Notes: a model not told the origin generated them from the letters alone. Positions 43,135 to 55,776 are shown, counted from the first letter of the stretch. The stretch: DNA of 64,000 nt from Moniliophthora roreri (GCA_001466705.2 LATX02000007.1:62001-126000); one strand, 5' to 3'. Program-made: numbers and translations.

Positions 43135-44797
43135 ATGCCATTGAACGATCAGGACGAGTCTTTGGGGTGAGCCCGATAGTTATGCTCTCGCATCATAAGC
43201 TACTCACATTGATACCTACCTCGCAGAGGGCTCCTTGTAGGGACATGGGTCAATACAGTATGTCATTCGTGTCGAGTCACCGTTTCTCTGTGGCACTTTC
43301 TCACATTATTAACTAGTATTTCTTCATGACTGGGCTCATTCTGGTCAGTTTGCCTCGTGCCATCTAAAAATATGTCGAACTAATCTCACTTTAGTGCTAT
43401 CGTTACTTTGCGGAATACCGTAACGATCCCATGTGGCTTAAGCTTATGGTCGTCATAATCCTTGCAGTGGACCTTACTTCGACGACTAATCACTGCGTCT
43501 GTGTTTATCTGGTGAGCTGCTTCTTTCGACAACTTCGCCGTCGTTATTGAAAGATTCTGCGTAGTATGGTATCACTTACTGGGGTAGGTTTATCGACCCA
43601 TTTTCTCTCCAGTCTGCGGGTTCGCTGAGTCGGTAATTTCAAGGTGATAAGGAGTATCTTAACAGTCAACATTGGGTATGATTCTTCTTCTGTGCTTCCT
43701 ACGAGTCCTGTTCATTTTGAAGATCCAGCCAATGCCGAAACATCTAATAACAACAGAAGTATCGGCTTGGATAGTGTAAAACTTCTTGATCCGGTGCTTC
43801 TGGATGTTGCATAGTTGTCTGTCCACCTTCTGTAGCTCGAAGAGCCGGTACATCTTAGTTTTGCTCGTCATATTCAGCATGTCTGGGGTGAGCATTCTTG
43901 ATGTCGCTTTCGCCGTTGGGCTCACGAGCGTTTTCCAGATGGCAGGATCGATAGCCACAGCTGTAATCACCACTCAACATCCAGGCTATGAAGGCCGTGG
44001 CATTGTTCGAGTACCAGTAACGTATCCATTTCAGATTCAAGGCTCCGTCCATTGCTGAAGGATACGATTCAGGATCTGGTTGGGCCTCTCTGCTGTTACC
44101 GATGTCTCGATCACAGCTATCTTGATCCGTACCCTTCAGCGGGTGAAGACCGACTTCTGGAAGACTAGGAAGTGAGTGTGCGAATAGTTCCCATCTCATT
44201 TCCTCGCCGTTAACACCTTCTCCAGTCTGATAAAGCGTCTAACCACGCTCGCCATAAGTTACAGATGGGATCTGCGGGAACTGTAGTGGTGATCATCGGA
44301 TTGATCATTTACCTGAACGATACTGGTGACCTATACATATTAGTATTGTCAATATTGACTAATCTTTCTTAATTTCCGTCGGAGTTGTGTTCTTCTTGGG
44401 ACGTGTTTACGCCGGCGCCATAACGATGGTTCGGACTTCATCGCTCGATCAAAATTTTTTAATTTATGCTTCCTACTTCCATAGCTTGACAACCTGAATT
44501 CTAGAGTACACGTCTGCCAGATGGGTTCAGATAAAAATCAAGAAGTCGAAGATTCTACCATGCACATTACCGTAGGCGATACAGTCCACCGTGACTTGCA
44601 GACAGAAAATGTCACCAACAACCGGGAGCGAAAGGTATTCGTATGTTTCATGTCTAACTGACCTGCGCCGTTCTCGACGGTCATTTTTCGCTTAGACATT
44701 CACGGAACGGCAGCGGTTCATATTGACGACAAAAATCAGAGCCGCTACAGTCTGCCGGCAAATGACCATGGTTAAGAAGTGAGCGGACCATCTTTGC
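43135..44797 (+). pseudogene. DUF6534-type gene, copy C, disrupted
   Basis: Same exon series as copies A and B (start MPLNDQDESLG; later VFQMAGSIATAVITTQHPG, IWLGLSAVTDVSITAI-type sequence, LNSRVHVCQMG). It has several defects: an in-frame TAA in the exon reading KHLITTEVSAWIV (about 43779), a shortened intron that loses the GT donor and leaves about 30 bp (43808-43835), and a small insertion shifting the frame at SLIKRLTTLAI (about 44258). It is clearly a pseudogene of the most recent tandem unit. Confidence 0.65.
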
Positions 44798-46299
44798 ACC
44801 TCTAGTGACGATATCTTACCTTGGCTTCGAAAAGGATTTTGACGTGAAACCCAATGTCCCTCGGGAGGACTCCGTAGATACAGCAGTCTAATCTGTTCTT
44901 CACCGGCTTTTCCTTAAGTGAATATTTTTGTCGATGACGCATCACATGCATCGCAGCGTACGGCATTTTGGCCTGGCTTGTAGCTTCTATCCAGAGAAAG
45001 ACCGGGTCGTCACGCTGGCTAACCGGTTCATCAGCTCGCTTCGTTAGCCGCGCGTCTTTTCTGTCTACCGCTTGGCCTTGTTTGTATCACAGTAGCATAG
45101 CCGGTGAGAACCGAGTGCTGGCGGATGAAAACGAGAGAAGGCAATGGGACGTACACACCAACGGCACCGGCTCCTCTAGAGATGAATACTGTTTCACCCT
45201 ATGTTCATATGAGACTGGGTGTCAGTATGGAGGCACCCTTCTTTGCCTGCAAATACTCTTTCCAAGCACAATACGCCGTCATACCTATCATTCATGCTAA
45301 CGTTAGCAGTTCCGCTTCTCGACGCGGACATGGAAGAAAAAGGGTACCAGGCATCCCAGCAGCACCAACGTACACCTCCCAACCCAATCCTAGACTCGTA
45401 ACCAGCCCCTGCACGGTTTCGATCGAAGCCTTCCGCGCAGATGTGTAGGGTAAGGCCCCAACTCATCAGCGCAGCGACTGGTCTTGAGTCTACGCGGTGA
45501 CACGCGTTTCTGTTTTTGCGACCACCACCACCATCTCTGTCAACGTGCTTCCGCTGAGTGCCGTGGTCACTCTCCTCATTGGGAAGCACTTTTTTTTTCC
45601 TTTCTCCTCATTCCGGTTCATCTTGCGTTTCGCCTTTTCCTTCATCGACTCTTGGTCTCTCAACTGCTCGTTGCACATATCGGCCATCGTTATCAAGATA
45701 ACCCACCTCGAGCTCTGCCAGTTACTGAAGCTTCCTAAAATCCATCGTCCCGCCAAGTGTTCCTCTAAAATACCCTTCATTCCCTTGCACCAGTGACTTT
45801 CAATGCAACATCCAAGACCTTCACCTCCTTGCTAACTACCATTCTCTTGAAACAGGCTATATACAACTCGTGCACTTCGACATCAAGCGTCGTCAACCAT
45901 CAATCCCAAAACACGTTCCACGCTGATCTCGCCACGTCTGCGCTTCGGACGACGCATCTACACGCACTCCGATTAGACACCCACCGAGCGCCTTTTCAGA
46001 CAGCTACCGCTCACGCTCATGAGCACCCATCGGTCGACAGGAGCCACCGTTGTGATCACCGTATAACAATACCGATAATTCGGACACCATTTCAGCTTCT
46101 ACTCCTTTCTCCCAAAGCACCACTTCTTTCCTAATCTCAACAGCTCTCGTACGACAAAATGTTTTATGCACACGCTTGCGTGGAATGGCTTGTCGAGGCA
46201 GAAAAATGTGGGTGGCCATCTAGAGTGAGGTACGTGGACGAGTCCTTCCAGTAGTTTAATGTTTTACTCACAATCGTAACTCTCTAGAAACGCGAAATT
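44798..46299. other. Long stretch without a recognised gene
   Basis: 44920-44990 shares TTTTGGCCTG..CTGTAGCTTC with 55905-55955. Open frames of 84-131 codons on both strands between 44968 and 46134 overlap one another and lack any domain, signal or repeat that I can identify. I see no gene. Confidence 0.35.
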
Positions 46300-46800
46300 A
46301 ACTCGTGCAGAACCTCGAAACAACACATTCACCAGACTCGCCCATCCATCTTGCCACTGCATATTCAAACCCATACAAGACCGGAGTCAAGTTCTCCCCA
46401 TAGCGACCCTGTGCGTCACTTGTACCACGAAACGATCAGCAAAAGTCTTGTTGGCAAGAGCAAGAAAATTTTACCAAGTGCTCAAACTCGCAGTTACACG
46501 GCCCACTCCTCTGTGCCTAGATAAAGCTCGTCGCTCCACAGCATCGCGCCGTAATGTGCTTGATTGACATTGTGCTGCTCCAGAACTGTGTTCTTCCACT
46601 CATCAGTCAGGTTCAAGCGTCTGCAAACATTTGACGTATTGGCGTCGTCACAGTTGAACACGCATCCTTTCGGGAACTAGGCTTTGGGATTCAATGGGTC
46701 TGGACGGTTTGGAAACAGTGGGAGAGTCATCAAGTTGGCTGGGAGAACTGAATACCGAAGAAAGGACAGAGATGAAGGCAATGAGCGACCAAAAGTACAT
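46300..46800 (-). pseudogene. CAP/PR-1-like secreted protein pseudogene
   Basis: From ATG 46798-46800 on the minus strand a signal peptide reads MYFWSLIAFISVLSSVFSS. In a shifted frame follow FPKGCVFNCDDANTSNVC, then LEQHNVNQAHYGAMLWSDEL and GTEEWA, the first helices of a CAP domain. A stop follows at 46494-46496; a one-base shift restores C.CEFEH, and further on GRYGENLTPVLYGFEYAVAR and WMGESGE match the CAP core (family pattern GENL...A...W). At least two frameshifts and stops break it. CAP proteins are secreted lipid- or sterol-binding, defence-related proteins. The N-terminal location and order of motifs make the assignment fairly firm; the 3' end is unclear. Confidence 0.6.
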
Positions 46801-47330
46801 GGTTCAAAGCCGTAAAACTGTGTAGTGAGTAAATTTGCGAAAGAGTATACAATAATAGTTCGAGATGTACATGAACCTGGTCCATCCCGAGAATACCAAA
46901 CGTAGTATACTCAAATTTATTACTCTCGGCGCATATGCCATGTCGAAAGAGAAAACACTTGCACCATGTGTGTTCTATGGTTGTGTTCGCGTCCGTTTCG
47001 GGGAGCTGAACGGTGAACACTTGTGCTCAGTCCTCGTTCTCATTGTCTCACCGACACCAACTTTGCTGCGAATGTCGATCGCAATTCTCGCTCTCCATGT
47101 CGGAGGACCACCGAACCCCTGGATAGATGTTGGGTTCCGTCAAACGCACCCTGCAATTCATCAATGATACGCCACTCTTGGCTATCAGATCTCAGCAATT
47201 TTGGTCCCTACTGTAGGCTGGAAGGTGCGCTTCAATTACAGGCAACTATCAGCAAGGACAAGCACTAATATCTAGATCGGAAACTGCAATACATAAACGG
47301 TTCAACCAAGAACGCTCTGTAATAGTTATG
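46801..47330. other. Spacer between the CAP pseudogene and the next gene
   Basis: Overlapping short frames on both strands without motifs. Probably holds the promoter of the CAP pseudogene and the 3' UTR of the gene at 47331. Nothing else seen. Confidence 0.3.
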
Positions 47331-49270
47331 TCAGTGTTCATCTTGAGTTGCGGTAATGACTAAGAACACACCTGGCTGTTTCTTAATGATTTCGAATTCT
47401 GGGTAACCCATGTGTTTCGCCCAATCGGCAGTCCTGGGGTTGAAGCCTCGGGCAATTTGCCATTTGCGGAGGGCAGTGTAGGTGTGGGAGGGCCATGATA
47501 ACAGTCCTTCAGAACCAGCATATACAGATGGGGTGAGTATCGGAATGTCCCAGTGCTCCCATTCCTCTTTTGGTATCCTTGACCGACCATCCTCATCGAA
47601 AGACCAGAAATGGGTATGTCCACCCATCCATGATATGAGTTCTGATATGGTCAACGGAGGCGGATAGAGGAAGAAGTAGATGGGTCGGGTTTCTTTAACG
47701 GCATCACGGAGGTCAAAAAAGGCCGGTCGGGTAGATTCCGATTGCAACTCGAGCCAGGGTGGATCAATCATAGCTGGTAACACAAAAGATGATCAGTATT
47801 CTTCACATGCTCGAAAGGGATTAAACACCTACAAAGGCTTTCCTGATGGCCCGTCACCTTGAGAAAATCAAACACACGGGAGGATTGTGATAACCAGCCT
47901 TTCCCGAACCTTTCCCAATCAAAAACAGCCTCAAGGCGGACTTCCTCCCCTTGACCAACCAACTTGAAACTGCGGAAATGAGCTCTAATTGCAAAGGAGC
48001 CAAGTCCACACTTACCGCGTCAATCCACCATCAACTCGTGTCTCCTCCACCAACCCATCCACATTCCACCCCCTCCATAGCCCAGGTGCTTCTGGCGGCC
48101 ACCCCGTAACAGGCTCCAGCGAAGGCGAGTAGACCGTATCGAAACGTAACCCGCCAATGATGTCGATTGGAAGATGGTGGGGCGGATTTCGCCAAAGGCG
48201 TTCAAGGTAGGGATGGTCGGTCGTCAACTGGGAACAGTTGTTATCCTTGTGTTGATGGTCTTCTGTCGTCTTTGGAAACAAGTCGTCGAGATAGGTTTGT
48301 TCGCGAAACTGCCATGCAGATTCTAAAACGTCATGGTCCACATTTGATCCGAATTTGCTGAAGAATGCAAAAGAAGTTCCTTCTTCCAGCATGTCCAGTG
48401 TCGAAGGAAGAGCTTGGATAACTGATTCATTTGCGGGAAACCCTGGAAATCTGACATCAGGTCCGGCATGTCCACTACAAAGAATCCCTCTTCTCGTGTC
48501 CATCCATAAATACCGATCCTTGCATCCCTTGTTCAGCTACAAAACCATCAGTGCCAGACCTTCGAAAATCAGAATATGAATTCACCCTCAGATATTCCAT
48601 GTATAGGCCCATCCAGAACGAATGGGTGTAAAAATGTGCCGCTGGGACCAATTCTACGCATTCTGGTTCAGAGTATGTTATTGACGGAAGGAAGTTTGTG
48701 GTGTGCACCATGGTGAAAGATCAACATTGGGATCTCTGATCGATTGATACCGAAGAGTTTGAACAAGCCCGTCCGACTGACTGCTGGTTAGCAAAAGTTT
48801 TATGTCGAGGGAGGGAAGGGGAAACGAACCTGGCACGGGAAAATTGCTTGAAATCATTCTCCCAAGCCTCTTGTGCATCCTCGCCTTCGTATGTTATCGC
48901 AGTGAACTTGGATTGTTGGTCGGGATGAACTTGAACAGTAGATATTGTTTTCCGAGCAGATTTGCACTGTAGACGAACCAACTCCCCATTTTGCCAATGC
49001 CAGTCCCATTCTGAGAGGTCCACAGATCCCAGCTCCTTCATGCCGATGACATGAGCGCGTTTCACATTCTCAAACTGCGAACCCAGCATCAGCGGTAAGA
49101 ATGTCAGAATGCATACACCTTGGACCCACCTGGCCGAATATTGTGCACTCGGTGACTTTTGTACCGTCTCCATGAATATGAGTTATCGTTGTGTGGTTGA
49201 CTTGATCGCCATTGACATTGTTGAACGTAGGTTTGCCTGTGATGGAGAATTGAGAGTCGCGGATACTCAT
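47331..49270 (-). CDS. Conserved Agaricomycete protein with N-terminal NVNGDQVN motif
   Basis: Seven exons: 49130-49270, 48830-49074, 48709-48776, 48586-48653, 48016-48536, 47833-47969 and 47331-47773, joined by 46-59 bp GT-AG introns with consistent phases; 540 residues. The N-terminus reads GKPTFNNVNGDQVNHTTI, an Asn/Gly/Thr-rich motif seen at the start of many Agaricomycete proteins, including NLR-like ones. Then come LSEWDWHWQNGELVR, TVQVHPDQQSKFTAITYEGE, LFKLFGINRSEIPMLIFH, WMDTRRGILCSGHAGPDVRF, IIGGLRFDTVYSPSLEPV, WLSQSSRVFDFLKV and WPSHTYTALRKWQIARGFNP. I know this as a family of uncharacterised Agaricomycete proteins; no enzyme motif or membrane helix is visible. The intact seven-exon structure argues that it is functional. 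Confidence 0.75.
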
Positions 49271-50477
49271 TTGCAGTGTTGGATCTGGTTGAGCGAAGGG
49301 CGTAAGGATGGTGGTTAAAGGGCAAGCTGGGTTATAGGGAACATGAGGCACTGTTACATGTCGTGGGCATGAGATTTGATGGAATGCTGTTCGTTTGGGT
49401 GATAGTGCGATTGTAGCGCTACTTGAGGCACTGCTGAGTGTTTTCAGTTTTCGGAAAAGAAAAGTGTTTGAGATATGGATTACTACAATTGTAGCTTTAG
49501 AATGTGAGACGCGATGCAAGTTAGAATTAATACACGCGTCTATCCAAGCTCAAAGTATTGAGCTGTCTCAGTCTTGGCACTCAACAAAATCTTTTTGCAA
49601 TCCCACTTGATACTGTAAGTAACATTTTGGAGACTCGAGAGTGCAAATAGTACAAGAAGGCCATTTCGAAGAATAGGACAGTGGGCGCTTGACTGGCGGT
49701 GAATAACCTGCCCTTCACTACGACGCGATGCCTGTACTCGATGCTATCTCACATACTCTAGCTAGTATCACCCTGCTTCCCCTCTCGCTTCCCCCGCTGT
49801 AGAAGCCTCTGCCTGAAAACACGATAACGTCGAACACTTACGTCTTCAACAAATACTGTTATCTCCGCTGGCAGCAAACCTGTCCGTGTCCCTCGGCGTT
49901 TTACGACTAGCATAATCATGTATGTTCTTTTGTACTTGTCGATTTTTTCGTACTGACAATTTTCAGAGACGGCGTACTTCAAGTCGAGAGGCTGGCTTCA
50001 CCATTCCCGAGACGATACATCAAAGCCAACCCTCACTGGCACGAGTACGCTTCTGGTTCTCGAGTTCTTTGGTGGTAAGTATCAGCTTATGTTTCATAGA
50101 TTTGAACGTTGCTGAATATTATTCTGGATACTAGGCCAGCTCTACTTCCCGGATAAATACCATTTCTCGATGGGGTGGCATCTTGGTGATCGAGTTCATT
50201 TAATCTGATCCCAATGTGTGGGGCTCATCAAGCTCAGGCTTTGCATGCAGCAAGTTTTCATTTGAACTATTTTCATCGTTTACGCTCGCTAATACATCGC
50301 GCCGCGTACTATAGGTAAAGCTTAGAAGCGGATCTCTCTTGGAATCGAATGCCGCAACTGCTGCCGAATGGCTCATGACTCAAGTGCGATGAACTCGTCA
50401 GTCCCGTTTGTTTATCTCATATCCGACTTTGCGTCTCTTTATATTGTTCCCATTCTCCTAGACCTCAAGTCAGAACC
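49271..50477. other. Divergent intergenic region
   Basis: Separates the minus-strand gene at 47331-49270 from the plus-strand MYND gene at 50478, so it should contain both promoters. A minus-strand segment reading VVKRRGTRTGLLPAEITVFV (about 49840-49915) has splice-like signals but no identifiable family. No gene called. Confidence 0.35.
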
Positions 50478-52893
50478 ATGGATACTTTCGAAAAGCGCCT
50501 GAAAGACCTCGAGAAAACGTTTCTCAATCTGCAAACCAAGGACGAGAAAGTCTCTGCGCTTTCTGCGTTCCTTGCCAACGAAGACAAAGCGTCAGGCCTC
50601 CCCTCTATTCAATATCTCTCAGGGTGCCCCAACGATAGCCCATCTATCCCTGGCCTTCTCAACAGTCGAGCCAAGCAGGATGAAGCCATTCAGACATTCA
50701 TGAAGAACCACGACCTCTTCGACTTCGACACATCGACATCTTTAATTAAAGATACGAAGGTTTCACCCACAATTCAACGACTTTCCTGCGCATTTCATGA
50801 TACTCAGGCCGGCACTTTCTGCTCCAGGACTGGGACGCTTAGCTGCGCTGGATGTCGTCTTGTCCGATACTGCTCGAAGGAATGTCAGAAACAGCATTGG
50901 AAAAGGCATAAACGCGGTGAGCGATGATGTTGACGTCCTATATACCGATGTGTTAACAATGATATCAGATTGCAAGAATGTCATGAACAACAAGTCGTGG
51001 AAGCCGCAGTGGGAGGTACAACGGAGAAAACCCTCGTTCATAGATGGCGGTCCTATCACATATCCTCAGGCACCTATGTCCGGCCAAGAGACTTTTGGTG
51101 GTGGCGTCATATTGTCAGTCCGTTTTTATCCACTTAACAAATATATTCTTACTCATCTCCATACTCGCAGATGGGGAAACATGCCAGCAATAAACCTTTT
51201 CGGAGCTCCAGGCTCGCCGGCGATTGCCTCGGAGACTCGCAACCTATCTCTGGCGTTTGCTGGAAAGTGTTTCTTTGCGCCAAATGTAAGCCTGGCTAAT
51301 GACAGATCTTGTAGCCTCTGGCGATTTGCGCAATCTGATCAAGACGGTAAACTCATTGCCGAAGGATTACAGCGGACAACTCGCAATCTTGTTGAATGAT
51401 CGAAATCCACTCGTCACATCTAGGAATGCCCTCATCTTGACATTCTTGGGCATCATGGACAATATGGTACGCTCAAGGTCAATGCCTTTTGTTCAGAACT
51501 GACTTGGGTACAATTTAGGATGAAGCAGCCGAATACGTTCTTCACCTATGGTACTCCATCTTTCTGCCTATGAAACACGCCTTCCACGCGCAAATAGCAC
51601 TTGGCCGTCATGAGGTCCTGAAGCAGGGTTTCCGAGGTCAGAATGTCCCTCTTACACAAAGCAGCACACTTTCGACGTCATTTTCTCTCGCAACCATCGA
51701 ATGCATTATCGCCAATATGAGTTTCAACCGCGTCAATCCTTGGACCGCTAACAACGCGCTGAATGCAGTCATGAACGGACCCGAGCGAATTGACTATCGC
51801 GAGCGGTTTTATGCTGGATTGAAGCCGTCCCATCGCGTAGCAATGGAACAGTGGAGGAGATTCGGGCTTTTGCTGCCTTTTAGTGCTGCTAATGCCGACT
51901 TCAACATCGCTAATCCTTCCCTGATTACTCCTGGAGGGCAGCTCTGGATGAATGATTGCGCCAGTCCGTTGGAGGGGTGGGAGTGAGTCTTTGCCTCTTC
52001 TCTGCAATTACTTCCCGATGCTAAAGGTAAACCATCCTATAGGGTTCCTGATGTTCTCAGGTCAGGTCAATCACATGGTACAACGGAAGAGGATATCATG
52101 GGCTGCCTGTTTTTCCATGTGAAAGATCAGCTTGTCGAGTTTGCGAAGCGTCTTCGCAAGTTCCACATGTCGATCACGATGTACGACCAAGATGCTGCAA
52201 CACTCCCCGAGTCTCTTCCTTCCAGTTTACGCCTGTTTGATCGTATCGAAGTGTCGAATGTCATGGACAAGCAGTATCTCGGTATCGATAAAGTTTTGGC
52301 GACTTGGGGGCCTTTGCTCAACCGAAATCGCGCTGGTTCCGCTATCATTAGCTCATTCATAAATTGGGCATCCAATTATCCGAAGGCTAGAGCAGCGAAT
52401 GATGACAGCCTTGCTGCAGTGTACTCCAGGAAACTACTGAAGCTGAAGCCGGTGAGCTCATCATCATGAGGCATCTAACTACGTTAACTAACTTGACTTT
52501 CACCTAGAACTTCTTGAATCCTATGGACACAATGAGCGAAATCATAACTGCTCGTCACGTCGCTGTGCTTTCCGGTCTCGAGTTGATTTACGACAACTCA
52601 GTTGCCTTCAAGAAATACCTTGTGCATGAGGGTGCTGAAGTAGCTGCTCGCAAGGTGGGGCTTCGAATGCGAGTCAAGAATGAAATCGTTCCTCCGGTAG
52701 GTCGCGCATCCTTTTCCTTTTCTGACTCCATAGTCGACTAATCATGCACCTACGGCAGCGCTGGGGCGTCAAGATTGGGAGCGAATGGACTGCCACGCCT
52801 CCGATTTCGACCGATGAAGACTGGTACAATAAGGTTCACTTGAGTGGACTCAACTATAGCGAGAGATTGGTGGAATGGGTGGTGCAGCATTGA
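50478..52893 (+). CDS. MYND-type zinc finger protein, copy 1 (one altered splice donor)
   Basis: Eight exons by homology with the neighbour: 50478-50916, 50969-51113, 51171-51262, 51315-51466, 51519-51982, 52043-52451, 52508-52696, 52759-52893; 674 residues. The MYND finger at about residues 104-148 (CAFHDTQAGTFC, SCAGCRLVRYCSKECQKQHW, HKRDC across intron 1) is a protein-interaction zinc finger. The rest is a large Agaricomycete-specific region (LSLAFA-ASGDLRN, EDIMGCLFFHVKDQLVEFAK, RFDRIEVSNVMD-like text and a C-terminal WGVKIGSEWT, ERLVEWVVQH). The donor of intron 3 (51263-51264) is GA where the paralogue has GT. Reading through shifts the frame, so the gene may be mis-spliced. It lies in tandem with copy 2, 471 bp upstream. 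Confidence 0.75.
51263..51268 (+). other. Mutated splice donor (GAAAGT) of intron 3, MYND copy 1
   Basis: The paralogue has G|GTAAGT at the same place (54113). Here it is G|GAAAGT. All other intron boundaries of the two genes match in position and phase, so the donor is expected exactly here. No in-frame alternative donor was found nearby. Confidence 0.55.
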
Positions 52894-53364
52894 TGCATCT
52901 CAATCGTTTAGAATAGCTTTTTTTTTTTGCGACTCTGAGTAGATAGCCCTCGGCAATATTTGCGGTGATGTCACAGTGTGACTTCTGTTTTTCCTGATGT
53001 CTACACCTTATACGCGACATCTGCCCCGCCACCATGCACTTTCGAACGTCGCGCTTGAAGAACTCGAGGAATTGAACATGTTCGATGAGAATCACACTTT
53101 GCGGCAGCAACGCAGAAACCATTTTCAGTCAATGCACGGGGCTTTTTTTGTATGTCTACCTTGTTCCACCTAGTTTACTGCTTCTAATGCATTTTTCTGC
53201 AGCTGACGCACATAAGCTTCTATAGAACGTAGAGGTCGAAGAGGGGCAGATGTTGCTGGACACCCATGACCCGATTATTGGCCTTCTTTTACCTCATTTT
53301 GACCTTTTACCTCAATTTTGGCTTTTTGACTTTGTCTCCCATCTCTGCTATCGACTCTCGTGTT
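52894..53364 (+). other. Intergenic region between the MYND copies
   Basis: Holds the 3' UTR of copy 1 and the promoter of copy 2. A T-rich run is at about 52918-52929. No gene seen. Confidence 0.35.
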
Positions 53365-55776
53365 ATGGACACTCCGGACGCTGTGGAAAAACGATTGGAG
53401 GAACTCGAGGAACTGTTCCTCACATTGAACACAAAGGAAGAGAAGCGTGCGGCTTTCCATGCGTTCGAGCAACGGGAGGCCGAATTTCAAGGCTGTGGTT
53501 GCGTCGAATGGGTTACCGGATTCCCAAACAACTTTGTACCCCCAGACTACAAGAAAAACAAGGACAAGAACGATACAGCGGTCGCGGCGTTCATGGAGAA
53601 GCACGATTTGACTGATGAAGAGTCGAAGGCATACCTTTTCAAGGACATGAAGGACCCACCTTCCCTTTCTCGACTCCCATGCGCGTATCACGATGTTGGA
53701 GCTGGCATCTTTTGCTCTGGTCTTGGCATGTTCACCTGCTCGGAGTGCCGCCTCGTTCGATACTGTTCAAAGAAATGCCAGAAGCAGCATTGGAAGAGGC
53801 ACAGAATCAGTGAGTGTTTATCACCTAACTGAAGATACTAATGAATTGTCTTGCCAGATTGCCAGGACAGGATGAGAGCCAAGACGTGGAAACCGCGGCG
53901 AGAAATTGAACGTGGAACGCCGTCGTTCCTCGAACAAAAACCTGCTGGTCGCACTGTCATGCTGTCAGTCTTATACTGTAAATCTAATCGCCTTACTCAT
54001 CCTGTTACTTTCAGATGGGGTAGTACACCGGCCATAGACATACTGAAGGTCTCAGACGATCCGATTACCTCACAGTCTATCAAGACCAGGAATTTGTCTC
54101 TAGCCTTCATCGGTAAGTTCCCCGTATACTTATACTTAGCTCTGCTGACGGACTTATTAGCCTCCGGAGACTTGCGCAATGTAATCAAGACTGTCAACGC
54201 TCTCCCTAGCGACTACACGGGAAACCTCTCGATATTGTTGAATGATAATAATTCATTCGTGGTCGCTAGGAACTTTCTCATGCTGACGTGGTTGGGTATT
54301 ATGGATAATGTGGTTAGCGCCGAAAATCATGTTATCCATCGGACAGTTGAGCTTATGTATGATGATCTTAGGATGAAGCAGCAGAATTTGCCGTACACTA
54401 TTGGTACTCTGTTATGCTGCAATCGCAACACTGCATCCACGCAAGTTTAACTCTTACCCGTAACAAGATTTTCAAGGAGGGTTTCGTTGGTCAGAACTTC
54501 CCTCTAACCCAAACCAGCACCATTTCGACGAATTTCGACAAGGACGATGCCAGCCACACGGTATCTCTCATTCGCGCCGACATGTTGTTCACCACCGTGG
54601 ACATTCGGAGTGCGAATAATGCATGGGCCGCAGTTATGAACGGACCAGATCGAGTGGATTACCGTGAACAACTTTACGGAAGCATGAAACCGTCCCACCG
54701 TGTTGCGATGCAACGATGGAGGAGATTTGGCATTGTACAACCACTTGGTGCTCCCGACGCAAACTTCAGCCTCACCAACTCCTCCTTGTTAATTCCATAC
54801 AGTGACATGGGCGACCTCTTTATAGATGATACCGCCAGTCCTTTGCAAGGTTGGGAGTGAGTGCCTTTCTTAGCTTCGCCATCTTCAGAGCTGATGCTTC
54901 GAATAGTCTCTCCGAAGTTGTCAAGGCCGGGAAGGAACATGGTACAACCGAAGAAGACATCATGGGCTGCCTGTTCTTCTATGTGAAAGACCAGCTCCTC
55001 GAGTTCTCAAAGCGTCTTCGCAGGTTTCACATAGCGATCACGATGTACGATCAAGATGCAGCAACGCTCCCTGCATCTCTTCCTCCCCATTTACGCCGGT
55101 TTGATCGCATCGAAGTCTCGAATGTTATGGACGAAAAGTACCTCGGTATCGACAAAGTACTACAGAGTTGGGGTCCTTTACTCGACCGGAGTCGAGATGA
55201 TTCTGCTCTTATTGGCTCATTTGCGAGTTGGTCGGTCGATTGCCGACGAGGTTCAGCGAGCGATGATAGTGAACTCTCTTCCGAGTGTGCTAGGAAGCTC
55301 TCCGAGATGAAACCAGTGAGTGGATTACGATGGAGAATAACTCGACAGTTGCTGACTGACGACGAATCAGAACCTCTTCAGTCCTCTAGACTTTGTTGGC
55401 GGACCCCAAAACGCGACTACTCGTCATCTTGCTTCGCTTTCCGCTGTAGACCTAGCGTACGACAATTCGGTTGCTTTCAAGAAGTACCTCAAAAACGTAG
55501 GTGCGGAAACAGCTGCTCGGAGAGCTGGGCTCCGGATGCGCGTCGAGAACAAGGTGGTTCCTCCTGTAGGTGCCATACCTTCTTTAACCTAACGGGATGC
55601 TAATAATACTTTAGCGCCCCGGTGTCAAGATTGGGAGCAAATGGAGTGCCTTACCTGAGATCTTGGCGGATGAAGATTGGGACACCAAATTCTCCTTCAC
55701 CAGATTTGCCCCGAGAGGATACGACCCAATTCACAGCGAGAGATTCGTGGAATGGGTGGTTGATCATGGACGTTGA
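53365..55776 (+). CDS. MYND-type zinc finger protein, copy 2
   Basis: Eight exons: 53365-53809, 53858-53963, 54015-54112, 54161-54312, 54372-54856, 54907-55315, 55371-55565, 55615-55776; 683 residues, all phases consistent. Exons 4 and 6 have the same lengths (152 and 409 bp) as in copy 1. The MYND finger (CAYHDVGAGIFC, TCSECRLVRYCSKKCQKQHW, C in NCQD across intron 1) is complete. Later motifs are NLSLAFI-ASGDLRNVIKT, EDIMGCLFFYVKDQLLEFSK, RRFDRIEVSNVMDEKYLGID and FVEWVVDHGR. The start at 53365 (MDTPDAVEKRL) was chosen by homology to copy 1 (MDTFEKRL); an earlier in-frame ATG at 53266 would add a hydrophobic stretch. Role unknown; MYND fingers usually bind proline-rich partners. Confidence 0.8.

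Noticed and set aside
44968..45796. Several 84-131-codon frames on both strands
   Set aside because: They overlap one another, have no motifs or consistent splice structure, and lack paralogues in the window.
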